Positions 26,637-40,913 of a stretch of 64,000 nucleotides of DNA are shown in pieces (the first letter of the stretch is position 1; every line of letters begins with the position of its first letter). The DNA is from Dermatophagoides farinae (Eukaryota > Arthropoda > Arachnida > Sarcoptiformes > Pyroglyphidae). The stretch is taken from positions 1,850,501-1,914,500 of the forward strand of contig NC_134683.1 in NCBI RefSeq assembly GCF_024713945.1. The letters run 5' to 3'. Under the pieces are notes generated by a model, which was given only the letters and a program-made list of their open reading frames with translations, had not been told where the DNA came from and made no database searches. The translations under genes were made by a program, and so were the position numbers.

Positions 26637-26656
26637 TCGTGTGATATATCACACGA
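26637..26656. other. Perfect 20-bp palindrome
   Basis: TCGTGTGATA followed directly by its reverse complement, with no spacer. It could be a dimeric protein-binding site or chance; the next outward base pair does not match. Confidence 0.5.
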
Positions 26657-29600
26657 GATAAGAGTTGAACATAAATAAAATCTGCATATCGTTTGAATCG
26701 TTATTGCCCGAAGAATGATACAATTAAAGATCTAATTCATTCAAGTTTCATGATTATAAGATATCATCATGATACACGATCAACACACACAGGTTTCAAC
26801 AAAGATTTATTTATTGTGAATATACACATTTAAAAGTTGTAAATATTTTTCTTTTTTTTTGGCCAAATCATCCATTAAAAATTAGCATTATGGTTTATTG
26901 CATAATGAAAAGTGTACAACAACAATAACAACAAAACGGAAATTGAATATCATGCGTGTAAAATAATAAAAAAAATTCACACACACACGTACACACATAA
27001 TAAAAAAAAATCAATGAATCCATTGGTAATGGATATGATTTTGTAATTGTAATTAAATCCTATATATCGATCTAAACGACGAAATAAACGAGTATGAGAT
27101 GAATCTCCACACTAAGCATATATATGTGTGTGTGTGTGTGTGTCAAATTTAGTATTATAGGATTTATGGTGTGAAATAATTATCACATTTTTTTCCAGAT
27201 GATGATGATCATTATCATCATCATCATCATCATTGAATTATCACCTTCAGAAATTCAGATAATTTTTTTATTGTTTTTAAACTCATAATCTAATAATGAT
27301 GATGTAGGTGATGTCTCATGATGATGATGATGATGATGATGAAGTCATCATCACCTTACACAAATAATAATTATGATGATGATGATGATGATTTAAAAGG
27401 TAGCGAATAATCCAAAAATAATTCATTTATTATGGGAATGAAAAAAAAAATTTCAGAATTTATCCAGATTTTGTCATTCTTATCATCATTGTCATTAATA
27501 GCATCATCAACGTCATTCAAACCTGTTGAATGTCGGAAACGAAGATAACAATTTTTTTGTTTATTTGTTTTAATTGAAAAGAATAAAGATAATCATGAGA
27601 AAATAAATGATTCGATTCTCATGCAAATGAATTTTTTTTTTTCGTTCGTTTGTTATTGTTGCCAACAATGAATAACAATAATTAAACACTACAACAAACA
27701 TTGAATATGATGGAAATTGCCCAAAAAAAAAACCATTCATTCATTTGGCCGAAAAATAATTTAGTAAATAAATAAAGTAACAAAAAAAAAATAAATAAAG
27801 ATTGGATGGTCAGAAAATCCAAAAAAAAAAACGGAATTGAATCCTTTATAATGACTGATATATAAATATTTTAATGAGCTACAAGTGGGATTTTTTTTTG
27901 TTGTTGTCTGTTTGGAAATTCATTCAGTAGTGGCCCAAAAAGGGTTGAATCGATTTAATTTTCTTTATCATTAAAGAAGATCTTTTTTTGCTGCTGCTGT
28001 CGGATGTTTTTTGTTTTGTTTTGTTTTGTTTTTGCATTCATGTGATGAACATGACCAGAAAATAATTAGCAGCTATTTTATATTGTTATGAATTTCATTT
28101 TTTTCATCTTGTTATTTTTTCGCCTGAATGAAATTGTATGGCCAAGAAAAAAAAATGAAAGTAAAAACCACTTTGGCACCTTTTAACCATTGGCTCGGTA
28201 TTTTTTATTTTTATTTTTTTTTCGCTGAATCCAGGTTTGCTCATTTCAAATTTTTCGATTCGGTTCACTTGATTAGTGTTAATATTGATGCTCAGGTTTA
28301 ATTAACACGAACGGGGAAAAAAATGAAATTTTAAACATTATAAATGGGGTGTGAATATTTAAGCGGTAAGAGAGAGAGTGTGTGAGAGGGGGGAGAGAGA
28401 GAGTTTGAAAGTGAACGAACAAAAAACATTTTCCATTGGTCAAACAATGTTGTTGGTTGGTTTTTTTTTGTTTTGGTCAAATGAATGAGAAAAAAAAATG
28501 AAAGTCTAATAATAAATCAATTGATTGCATTGAACAATGAAAATAGAAAGAAAAAAAATCAATTGATTTTAACCAATCATTGCTGACCAAACGCCGTTTG
28601 TATGCTAGTTTTGTATTTTGACCATACAAATACAATTCGATAATGGCTTTCTGTTTTGTTTTGTTTCGTCTTCTATTTCTAGGGCAAAATATATATCTTG
28701 TTCGTCTTTAGTTGAATCAATTAGAACTAGATTTTTTTTTTTTGAATAGAATTAGTTTTGCTTGATTGAATATTATGTATGTATGTAAGTATGAGTGTCT
28801 GGATGCTATTTTATACCTGTTAGTGTTGTTGTTGTTTTTTTTTTTTGTTTCTTCACCATTTTTGTTGTTGATCATTTATAGCCACATTTAAAAAAACCAC
28901 CACCTGATTTTTTTCTTTTGGTTTTTTGAGACTAGACTTTAAGCAAAAAAAAAACACAAGTGAAATAAAATAATCATATCAGGAGTGATTGATTCGATTA
29001 ATGTATATATATGATCCAACTGATCTGTTGTTTTCACCATGATCGTTATCATCATCATTATCATTATCATTAATATTATTTGCTATAAGGATCAAAAAAA
29101 AGAAAGAAAAATTAGTCTGGGTCAGTCTGAATCAATTAACAAACTAATAAAGCAATTGTTTATGGTTTATGATAATAATAATAATAATACAAACCGATTA
29201 TTAATGGATTAACAGATGAATAACATTATTATCAGATTATTTGGTGATTGTATCTCGTTTTTTTTCATCTACGAACCCATCTATCTAGCTGTCACCGATG
29301 ATAATTCAAAAATACAAATCAAAAAGAAATCATCATCAAATAGTAAAAAAAAAAAAATCTTCAAACAGAAACAACAGGTGGCCAATACCTATCGATACTA
29401 TCGATATCTTTCCAAGAGCAAAAAAGTATTCTTTTCTCGATTTTTTTCCAATCTTTGAAAATGTAATTAAACAAATTCAAAATTTAAAATTCAAGAAAAA
29501 AAAATTAAATTAAATTTTATCATTATCATAAATCAATCAAAAATGATCTGATGTGATGGATATTAGATTTGAATGGACGAAAAAAAAAATTTTGGAGAAA

Positions 29601-31675
29601 ATCCAATTAAAAATTTTTTTTTCTCATTTACTAATCTACATCTAAAACGAACGACGAACGAATTATTTTATATTTCCGTTTGATTTTGAAAAATGACATA
29701 CACACACACACACACAAAAAAAAAAACAAAATCCTAATTAATGATGATGAGAGATTTATGAATTTTCGTGCTAAACGAAAAACAAAAAAAAAGAAAGAAA
29801 GAAAACTCTCGTGTGTGTGTGTCTGCTTGTACACTATGGATTTTTCAATTGCATGTTTGATCGATAATTTTTCAATCATTAATTTTATTTTATTTTCCTC
29901 ACTTGATATTTGAAAATGAGAAAATGAAAAAAAAATTTGGAACACGCCATTCATTTTCGTTTTCATTTTTCCTGATTTGATTGGATCAAAAAATAAAAAA
30001 AAATTAATTAGTGAAAAAAAAACAAAACAAAACAAAAGAAAAAACAAACAGTTGGACAACAGCAAAAAAAAAATTTATTTTAATAATTTAGTCATTAACA
30101 TCTTAAAACAAAAAACACGCGGTGACGAAAATCAAAAAAATCTTCGTTATATCATTTTATTATTGATGATGATGTTTAATGTTTGATTTGGTTGTCAATA
30201 ATAAACTGATGATGACGATGATGATCATTATCATCATGATGAAAATGATTTTTTTTTGTTGTTGTTCCATATGGAACACTTTGTGTTTGTGTTTGTTTAC
30301 ATAAGAGGGGCAAAAACAAAACAAAAATTCAATTTGAATTCGGTTACAATGTTTGATTTCATCATCATCATCATCATCATCACATCATTATAATGTCTTA
30401 TCTAATCATCATTTAATTTTTTTTATCTTTTTTTTCGATATTCCCGGATATTTTGTTTATATTGTCCAACACGCTCATTATCGCATCATCATCATCATTA
30501 TCGTCGCCGTCGTCGTCGTCGTAGTCGTTGTTTTTGAAACTATTTTATAAACAAAGTAAACTTGGCATTTTTTTTTGTTTTCGTTTTCGTTTTGTTTTTG
30601 TTTCCGTTTTTTTTTCTCCAAGTGGTCAATACACCATACATACTCTCGTCGCATATGATTATTTGTTGTTGTTTGTGTAAGCTAGAAAAAAAGTGGCTGT
30701 ATGTTTCACGTTGATTTTTGGACCATGATTGTGATTGTTTCAGACAACAACAACAACAACAACAACAAGTCTGTTGTATTTGTTTTCAATTAATTTTCAA
30801 AATTTTTTTGCATTGTTTCTACTTGCTTGGTGTCCATTATCATTTTTTTTTGTTCGTAGATTTGAATCATTGTTTTTTTTTTCTTATGGTAGATAGTTAG
30901 TTAAAAGAGGAAGTACGTATGCACACAGTGTTCACATTTTTTTTCGTAATTCAACAATATTAGTACAGTGGTTAATAAATATAATGATCACCAATCATAA
31001 TGATGATAACGATGATGATGATGATTAGTATAATGAAACACAAATACAGATAATATGGATCAATAAAATAGATTGATCGATCAATTTTTTTATTTAATGT
31101 GACCGATCGAGAAACCTTCAATCCGGAATTCAATATATTACAAAAAAAAACTGTTGAATGTGGAAATAGTCAAATTTTATTAACATCAAATATCTTGTGT
31201 GTGTACGTGTGTGTGTATGTCTAGTTCACCTACAACTGCGTGTGAAATATTTGTTTTTTTTCAATCATCATCATCATATATCAGAGATGAACATCTGATA
31301 TGATTCATGATGATACACACACACACACACACACAATGGTCACTCAACATACATGCATTTGTACATACACCAGAATAATGATGATAATAAGTTATTTTGA
31401 ATTTATATGTTTGTGTTCCTGGATCCAAAAAGATTGTGGATGATTATGAAACCAAAAGCGAAAGAAAGAGAGAGAGAGAATGGATTCAATTTGTTAATTT
31501 TTAATGTTATCTCCATTTTCAAAAATTTTGTTGTTGTTGTTGTTATTTCGCTTATATGAATTATATATATCCATTTCAACATATGAAAAATATGGCTATT
31601 TTGTGGTCAATCTGCCACACTGACAAAAAAAATAATGATTCAAATAAATCTTTTTTTGTTTTTGTTTTTTTACTG

Positions 31676-31714
31676 GATATGAATTGTGTCTGAACATTCA
31701 ACACAATTCATATC
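31676..31714. other. Hairpin: perfect 14-bp inverted repeat with 11-nt loop
   Basis: GATATGAATTGTGT at 31676-31689 pairs with 31701-31714. The stem is shorter than a typical microRNA precursor, no gene lies next to it, and its role is unknown. Confidence 0.5.
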
Positions 31715-33302
31715 AAGACACAATCCATTTGTCATATACAACACATTTGATACAGGTGCAAATCAAGACCCATAAGATCATTTTCTTCTTTTCATTGTAT
31801 TTTTGAGTGAAAAAACAAAACAAAACATAAACACTTATCACATAAACACACACACACAAACAAACAAACAAACAGATCCAAAATTTCATATGGCCTGGAA
31901 TCGATAGATTAATTACGTATAAACACTCGCTCATACACACACACACACATGGCATCATCATAAAATGTTGGCCAAAACGTTTTTTTATTTCAAAACTAAT
32001 AAAGTCATTAAATACAACAGTAACAAAATCATATTGATGAATGGATTCCATTCCTCTGACAAATGTAAAGTAAAGGTAAATTAGATATTTAGTAGGAGCT
32101 AGATCTTATAATTTTCCGTTCTACTCGCTCACTATCCTCTATTAATTTTTTTTTTTTTTTTTTGTTTATGACGTTTCAATTTATCAATGAATCGCAATGG
32201 ATTCAAAAACATCGACATGCCGTGTCTTAAATGGACAATCAATCAATTGATCGATACATCCATTCATTCATTGATGGTAAGATTTGTGTTTCAATTGGAT
32301 TTGGATCGAAAATGAATATATGTCGGAAAAATGAAATCAAAAAAAAAAAAAAAAAAGAAAAATTCAGCACAATAATAAATTAATGTGAAATGAAAAGCTT
32401 AATCGTTTCTGATTAAAATGATTATCATTTTAATCTTTGGTGATGATGATGATGATGATGATTTGATGGAACAAAACAATTTATGGTGAAAAACAAAAAA
32501 AAATGTTTTATCCATACTGTAAATTGTAGCGTAGATGTAGGACAATCATATATTGATTCATCAAAAGATTGTTGTTGTATTTGTCGATAATTATCGCCAT
32601 TTAAATCCAATGTCGTGGATGATGATGATTATGATGATGATCCATCATTATTATGGAACATAAACCATTTATATAAAAGTAAATACAACCGGGGTGTTTA
32701 GCTATCATCATTATATTATTATTACAATATATTGCAATATATTGGATCACGAATTGATTTAGAAACAATTTCATTGAATATTGAACGGCAACATTATTAT
32801 GTGAAATTATTATTATCACAAATAATGATGAGAAATAAAGGTTTCAATTTAAACATTGAAAATTGAATACTATTTTTTTTTTTTTTTTTTTTTTGATTTG
32901 CTCGTACAATATGATGATTGTAGCGAATGGAATTTGATATTTTTCTCTCTCTCTCTCTCTCTCTACATTCAATTTCAATTTATCATGGTGAATTTGATTG
33001 AGATGTTCGATTTTGAACTTTAACTGTTTTAAAATTGGATTCATATTGATTGATTGATTGATTGATTTTTTGTTGTTGTTGTTTGGTTTTTGCTTCAAAA
33101 GTGAAATACTTAACTATGTATTAGATTTTGTAGCAAAAATAAAATAAATATATAAATTCAAATATTGAATGGTGAATTTTATCTTTGAATTTTTTTTTGT
33201 TATTTGATGACCGCATCAACACTTTTGATGGCCATAGTGAATTGATGTTAATAATGATGGTGAGTTTATGGTCTCTTTTTTCCAATCGATATCAACTAAT
33301 CA

Positions 33303-33335
<33 letters not shown>

Positions 33336-34895
33336 AAAGTGTTAACGATCAATGAAAAATCAAATCTTGAAAGAAATATTGGACAAAGTAAATAAATTCG
33401 TCGTTATTTTATTTTTTTTTTTTGTTGTCGGATGATGACGATACACATATACATAATTATTACATCAAGTTTAGGCAGTAAGTAATCATATAAAATAAAT
33501 TGGATTTCATTGATCACTGAATTTCATATCTCACATTTTTACTCATCAATTTATCTATGGCGAAATAAAAAATCATCAAAATTTCATTCATTCACAATCC
33601 AGTGATTTCTTTTTTTTTTGGCCAACGTTAACCAAAATGATTGATTTGTTTCACGCTTTCAAATAATCGATATCAAATACAAGATTATCACCACCATATA
33701 AGTGTATATATATATGAGATAATCTGTTGTGCAATTTTTTTCCAGTGCAAAGTCTGGCTATTTTTTTTACATTACAACAGCACGAATCAACACGGAAAAT
33801 GAAATTTTTTTTCATTTCATTTTTCATTTCAATTCAATAAACATAAAATGTAAAATTCAATGAACAATAATGTGTAAAGTTGAATCATTTCAAACAGAAG
33901 AAAAAAAAATTTCAATTGAAAAATTGATCTTGATTCAAAAAAAGAAAAAACAGCCACAATCATTTTTATGTCTATGAAAACCTTGACAGTGGAGATGGTA
34001 TTCACCACATAATAATCTCAACATGGCCTTTAATGATAAATTATGTGCTGGATAGCCACACAGTTTTTTTTTACAAAATATCTGCCTAATGAACAATTAT
34101 CAATGACCATTGTGTTTTTTTTTCGACGTTAATCGAACATGAAACAATCCATTGATTTTTTTTTCGACTTTCATTTTGATGACTAAATTTTCGACAACGA
34201 AAAATTATTATTTACATATCGAGTTACAGCAACAACAACAACAACAACAACAAAAAATTTTCGCTGACATGAACAAATATTTTTTTGTTCCAAGTGGACC
34301 AAAATTGTCAGTGATGATTTTTTTGTTCTCTTTTTTTTTGTTTAATTTCGTAGAAAAAAAAATGGTGTAAATTCATTGCTTTCAACAATTATCACACACA
34401 CACACAAAAAACAGAATGTGAATGAAATAAAGTCATTCACATTCATGTCGCAAAAATAAATCGTATAGACCAAAAATTCATCAATTGTCCACATTTTGTA
34501 ATATTGCCAAAATGAACATATTAATCAAAAAAAAAAAACTGAAATAAAACAAAACAAAACAAAAAAAATTGTTATGTTTTGAATAATAATTGTGATGGAA
34601 TGAAAATGTAATATGATGAAAACATACACACACACACACACACAGTGTTCCATTGTCATCATGTTCTACATTAATATTAAAAATGAATGGTCAATTAATC
34701 AATGAAACACACACACACACAAACACACACTGGATACACAGACAGAACAGAATTTTACAATCCAATAACTTTGATCATAAATTGTCTGTCTCGATATTCA
34801 TCATCATCATCATCATCATCATTCATTTTAATAAATCTGACATAATCTTATCCACATCATTATATTATTATATTATGATTATGTTTGTAATCATT

Positions 34896-34976
34896 AACAA
34901 CAACAACAACAACAACGACAGCCAACAACAACAACAACAACAACGACAGCCAACAACAACAACAACAACAACAAAA
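34896..34976. repeat. Minisatellite of a 28-bp unit built on (AAC)7
   Basis: The unit (AAC)7-GACAGCC occurs at 34896-34923 and 34924-34951, followed by a third AAC run. A higher-order repeat has grown out of a trinucleotide tract. Confidence 0.8.
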
Positions 34977-37900
34977 AATAGGCGAAATCATTAAATTATC
35001 AATGTTATTTTATCCCATTTTTTTTCAACAACAACAACAACAACAACAATTCAATTGAACAAATCCATTACAGACTAATCTCAAATTTTCTTTTTTATTA
35101 AAAAATAATTGAGTTCAGATATTATAATCCTTTCGCTTTTCGGTGGCTGTTTTTCTTTTTCTTTTTTTTAGGAATAAAAATTGTTTTTAAAAGCGAAAAA
35201 AAAATTTTCTTTGTTTTCGATGTATATACTCATCATGATGATGATCGACACATGTATGTAATATATGATATACAGATGTTGATACTATCGATATTTAATA
35301 TGGATGTTATGACGACTACGACGACTACGACGATGATGATGATCATAATGAACACATGTCCCTAAATTTGTTTCGGTCATCTCCATACACACACACACAC
35401 ACACTTGTTTCATAGCTAAATATACGAATAATGAAACTAGAAATAGAAATTCAAACCAAAACAAAAAAAAATTAAAAACATTTCTTCGTGAATCGATTGA
35501 ATGAAGAAAAAAAAACCAGGAAGTTTTCCATTTCTGGTTGCCAGGCCAATAACACCATCATAAGTTTCGTATGATGATAATAATAATAATAATAGTGATG
35601 TGTTTATCATTTTTCAGATTAAGCTCAATTTTTGGTTTGTTTTTTCTGGTCATATCAATGAAACACAAAACAAATGATGATGATGATGATGATGATGATA
35701 TTGGTGGTGATGAACAAACTGTTTTCATCAATTTTCCGGAATTTCTTTGCAGACGACTTTGAAATTTTTTGTTTTTTTTCAAATTAATATCACAAAATGT
35801 CTTGGAAGCAACCAGAGAGAGAGAGAGAGATGCCAAAAAAAAAACATAAAAAACTGATGAATATAATTAGCGTTTGTGTGTGTGTGTGTGGGCATGAAAG
35901 AGTTGTGATTGATATCCGAATCAATAAAAAAAAGTGTTAGTGTGTGTGTGTGTGTGTGTGTGGAAAAATTTCCGGTTAATAAATTGTGTAAAATGTTTTT
36001 TTCTTTCATCAAAAAAAAAAAATTAATTTGAAATTTGAAATGATCAAATTGAAACAAAAATGATATTCACATTTCAATTTCAAATTTTTTTTGTTTCATA
36101 TTTTTTCAATCATTTGAAATCATAATCATCATATAAACCTTTGAGGCGTATTAATCGTTTTTTTTTGTTCTGTTGCGTTGAAATCAAATATTGAATTGTA
36201 AAAAGAGAAAAAAAATGGAAAATTATCAATTTCAATGATGAGACGGAATGGGCAATGGGCAAGAAAGAAAATGTTTTCAAAATTTTAAATTGAAAAACAA
36301 AAAAAAAATGAAATAAAATCAATTCAGAACACAGTAGCCATTTTGTATGTGTGTGTGTGTGTGTGTGTGTGTACTGAAATCGTGTTGATCGTTAATTGAA
36401 AATCAATCCTTTTTCTGTGTTTTTATTTCTGTTGACGATGATAAATCAAGAATAAATCATAATCAATAATCGATATATAAATCGATTATGATTTTCATTA
36501 ATTCATTCATTCAATCGAATGAATTAAATTGTATATAAATCTGTATAGAAAAGAAAAGAAAAAACATGGTTAGATCATTCACAATAATTGATTTATTGAT
36601 AGACACATTTATCATGTTGCCGGCATCCATTTCCAGTGATGAATATTGTCGTTTCATTCCTTATAAACAATGATGATGTAAATTATATCACAATCGACAT
36701 ACAAAATAAAAAACATGGTGTTATAGAAAATCAATCAATTACAACGACAACAACAACAACAACAACAACGCAGGTATGAAAAAAACGATTAATCCAAAAT
36801 TATTCGATTAAATAAGAAAAACAAAAACAAAAACAAAAAAAAAATCCAGATAATGATCAAAATAGACATATCCGAAACAATGTTGTCATAGGTTGCATAG
36901 GTTTTTTTTTCGGAGCAAAATTATAAATTTTCAAACAAAAAAAATCCACAATTTTTCCTCTAGGCAATGTAAAAGTGGGAAAAAAACGACATTTTTTTTC
37001 CACTGATTTAATTTTAATCAGCTGATATGCCATAAAAAGCAGAAGAAGAAGAAGGAAAAAAAATGTAAAACCAACCAACCAATCGATCAATTGATTGATT
37101 GATTGATTGATGGATCGTTAAATTTCACAGAACGGAAATATCTGATTTTCATTAATAACGATAACGAAACAGCCTTGATAATTAAGATTTTAAATTTGGT
37201 TAGAAACAAAACAAAACAAAAAAAAAATTGACTAAAAAAAAAATCAAAAATTCAACCGTCATTCAATGATGAAGATGAAAATGCAAATTATATAGCTACT
37301 TTAGTTTGGCTGTAGAAGTATGTGTAATAATAATAACACTTTTAATAGCACTATATAACCAACGAAAAAACAAAAACAAAACTGCAAAGCCAACCAAACA
37401 AACAAACAAACAACCAACCGACTAACCAAACGGATTTGTTTTGAAAAGAAGAAAAAAAAAACAAGGAAGAAATTGAAAGGATTATTTCAAAAAAAAATTT
37501 TCTCCTTTTCTTAATTATAATGAGCACTATTTTTTTTTGAAAAAAAAAATTTTTTTTTCTCATACTCATCATCATCATGATGAACAAAAAAAAGATCAAA
37601 AAACGAAATCCGCGTAAATCCAAAATGTTCAACATATATGTATGCGTAGAGAGAGAGAGAGATAAAGTTTGGTTTTTGGATTTTTTTTTTCTTCTCGTTG
37701 AACAAAAACGGATAATCATAAAATTTGTGCGTGGTGTTTATTATTATTATTATTCACACCCAAAAATAGAACATTTAACAACACATTTGGAAATAGGTGA
37801 GAATGAGAGTGAGAAAAGAGAGAGAGAGAGAGAGAGAAACGATTAAAAATAGAGGTGACAAATTGACAACTAAATTGAAAGTTTTTCCAGGCTCTTTTTT

Positions 37901-39046
37901 TGTTATTTACTCGTGAATTTTTCTTTTTTTTTTTATTATTATCATTTCACCCAAAAAAAACAACGATACAGGACATGTATTTACATTCATCATTTGGATG
38001 TTAAATCCTGTTATTAAATCAATACAATTGAAAAGAAATACGAAAAAAAAGAGAAGAAAATTCATCAACCAAATCCGATTCAAATAACTAGATTTTTTTT
38101 TCTCTCTCTCTCTCTCTCTCTCGAAAAAAAGGATTAATTTTTTTTGTTTGTTTGTTTGATGATAATTCGATTATATATACAAATGATGATATTTATCGCT
38201 TGGGCTACAAAAAAAAAATTCAGTTACAATGTATAACATTTTTTGGATTCCAAATTATTATTAGTTTTACACACACACACATGAAATGAATATTAACCAT
38301 TTCATCATCATCGCAAAATCGTCAAAATCTTTGATGGATAATAACGATAACGAAACGGGTGCAAAATATCGATTGGATGCCATTTTAAATATGTGTGCAA
38401 ATGTTTATCGGATTTCTTGTTTTATTCATTTTTTTTTCTTTGGTTTGATTGAGAAAAAAATCAAAACCTGTATGATTTTTTTTTTGCAAATTTCATTCAC
38501 TAATGTGTAATTTGGTCGACGACCTTCAATATATAGGTGAATTTCGATGGTGGTGGTTGAACCACATTGTCTTAAATGTTTATAAATGGATTTATTCATC
38601 ATAAGATTTATATATTGATAATAATGTCATTAATAATAACATTAATGATTTCAGGAAATGAATGAATCAAGTGAATCAAATGAACGTGCTCATATAAGAT
38701 GAAATAATGATCATTATGGTTAGAATTTATTTTATGAATCATCAAATGCCAATTATTCAGAATGCTGAAATGTTTAAAGATTATTAGCCTTTATGTATGT
38801 GTGTGTGTATGTTCTCTTGTAGAAAACTGGTTCAATAAACAACAGGTAATAATATATTAGATGTATGAAGGGTTGAATGAAAAATGGGTACCTTGAACTC
38901 TGTATGAATAGATGAATGAATAAATGAATCGAATGGATGGTTGGCCATCATCATCATCATTATTATCCTACGAGAATGGTTTAATTGTTTTTGATTTATG
39001 TGACTAGACAATTCAAATTGATCCATTGTTTCCACCATATTGTTTT

Positions 39047-40360
39047 TCAATTATCCATCATACAGATTTTTCTATAAAATAACATAATTATTGGAACATT
39101 CATCAGAAACAATTCAATATATTTGAATTTTGTAATGAAAAACAAACGGCCACAAGTGAAACCAAAACGATTATGTGCCATTATTTGGATGAAAAAATTC
39201 AATTTTATCATCAATATACGAATACATTTCTGTTGATGATAATTTCGGTGTTTAAATTTATTCCAATATTTTGATTGTTCAGCCATCCAGAATGCTAACC
39301 GTCGACGACAAAGTTGATTATTCAATGGCATCTGAGCTAAACGTGAATAAAGACCAATCATAAAGAAATACAATGATATCAATATGAATCCACTGATGAA
39401 TGCAATAAGATTCATTTGAATTTGTTGACTATAAAATATACAGAATATTATTGACCATGCTTTTGAACCAGTTTCCATATACAATAATAAAAAACTAATT
39501 GTTCCATTGAATCGTTTTGTTTCTTTAAACAATTGAATATAATCATAACGGAATCGATTAAATAATATGATTCCATATTCTGTTTTTTTGTTGAATGATA
39601 CATATATTGTATTCGAAATGTTGGCTAATTGTTCGAAACGTTTTTTAAGAAATTCAATGAGAAAAACCAAAAAATTTATAGCCAAAAATATTTGTCCCAT
39701 TATGAAAATAATATGCACAAAAACTGGAATGAATATAATCGTTGTGATAACCATTTGAATCATACTGATCGTATGATTTAGATAAACTTCGATCATATAA
39801 ATTGCATATATCAATGACATGAGTAAAATGATTACTGTTGATATTGAATATAAACAAATTCCAACCAAATTCGATATGATATGAAAATCGATTAGAAATT
39901 TTCGATATTTTTGTAGCAATTTTTTCTCATTATATTGAAAACAAACAATAAGAAAATCTTTCATTGGTGATTGATAGAATAAAATCCGTTGAAATAATTC
40001 CAACCACATAATTTCCATGATTATAAATATGATCAATATTGCCATGAAAAATAAATCCAATCTTTTTGTATTGGAAATCAATTCCAATATGTTCAGGTTG
40101 ATTAGCAAATGATTATTATTATTGAAAAAAATGACAAAATAAAAAGTTAAAAGTGTTGCCCATGCATTCATTGTGGTCCAAATGGCCAATCTTAATGTAC
40201 GAAATGTTCTCGGTATTTGCTTCTGTTCATAATCATCTATTGAATATCGTAATCGAGCACTGAAAATTTGTATCAATTTAAAACCACGATTCATTATATC
40301 GCTAAAATTAATGTTACGTTCAGTCATTGATGATAATTTTGATTGAATTGTTGACAACAT
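39047..40360 (-). CDS. Receptor A: divergent gustatory-receptor-like multi-helix membrane protein
   Basis: 437 aa in one exon. Hydrophobic helices lie at about residues 59-79, 101-124, 155-192, 200-236 and three more before the C-terminus. A long polar loop between the fourth and fifth contains EFLKKRFEQL and a YIQLFKETKRFNGTISF stretch. It ends GFTCGRLFFITKF...LFYRKI. This layout (long loop, then a Y..L-type segment, then a conserved last helix starting FFITK) fits the insect gustatory receptor superfamily; exact family placement is inference. It shares IPRTFR and NAW near helix 1 with genes B-G but is clearly the outlier. No frame break. Its termination codon has no overlapping AATAAA, unlike B, D, E and G. 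Confidence 0.7.
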   Translation of the reverse strand: MLSTIQSKLSSMTERNINFSDIMNRGFKLIQIFSARLRYSIDDYEQKQIPRTFRTLRLAIWTTMNAWATLLTFYFVIFFNNNNHLLINLNILELISNTKRLDLFFMAILIIFIIMEIMWLELFQRILFYQSPMKDFLIVCFQYNEKKLLQKYRKFLIDFHIISNLVGICLYSISTVIILLMSLIYAIYMIEVYLNHTISMIQMVITTIIFIPVFVHIIFIMGQIFLAINFLVFLIEFLKKRFEQLANISNTIYVSFNKKTEYGIILFNRFRYDYIQLFKETKRFNGTISFLLLYMETGSKAWSIIFCIFYSQQIQMNLIAFISGFILISLYFFMIGLYSRLAQMPLNNQLCRRRLAFWMAEQSKYWNKFKHRNYHQQKCIRILMIKLNFFIQIMAHNRFGFTCGRLFFITKFKYIELFLMNVPIIMLFYRKICMMDN

Positions 40361-40913
40361 TTTTTTTAAAATTTTGTTTTGTTTCGTTTTTCAATCACCA
40401 ATATTGGATATCATATGGAATCTACCACTTCGCTTGTGATATTGGATATTTAAATGAACATAAAAATTTGAAAGTTTCAAGTTTTTATATCATGTGGTTT
40501 TTTTTCGTTTTTTTTTTTGTTTGATCATATACATGAATATCAATTACTCTTTATAGCAAATTCAAAATGTTTTTTAATTTTCTACATTTTTTTCTTTGTT
40601 AAACAATGGTTATTGATATTTTTTTTTACACAAACATTTACCTGAAAATTCCATGACAATTTTTAATTGTTTTCATCATAATTCATGAAAATTCTGTAAC
40701 AAAAAATTCTTTAATGAAAAATTGATCTCAGTATCGTATATCGTGAGTAGAATATGAGTGTTTTTCTTTTTTGTTCATTCATTATTTTTTTTTTCTTCGC
40801 AATTAAATGTTGTAATAATCAATCATTTTGAATGAAAATAACAATTTTTTTTTTGAATTGAATCGTTTTTTTTGTTTCACAAAAATTCTTGAATAAAAAC
40901 AACATTTATTTAT
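40361..40913. other. Spacer between receptors A and B
   Basis: AT-rich. The part at about 40,740-40,850 resembles the DNA just past the 3' end of gene G (52,600-52,690), so a 3' flank is shared between B and G. No gene seen. Confidence 0.5.

Larger units (their letters stand above)
22250..39046. other. 17-kb gene-poor region
   Basis: I see no frame with convincing protein character and no splice-framed domain. The open frames are short and composed of homopolymer and microsatellite translations. The only slightly protein-like one, 23,839-24,036 (+, 65 aa, acidic DDDEEDDPNFYDFVDFF), has no recognisable motif. The region could be an intron of an unseen gene or true intergenic DNA. Confidence 0.55.

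Noticed and set aside
29680-30065. Overlapping 77-aa and 144-aa frames on opposite strands
   Set aside because: Phe/Lys-rich translations of poly(A/T) and (AC)n; neither has a domain or signal.
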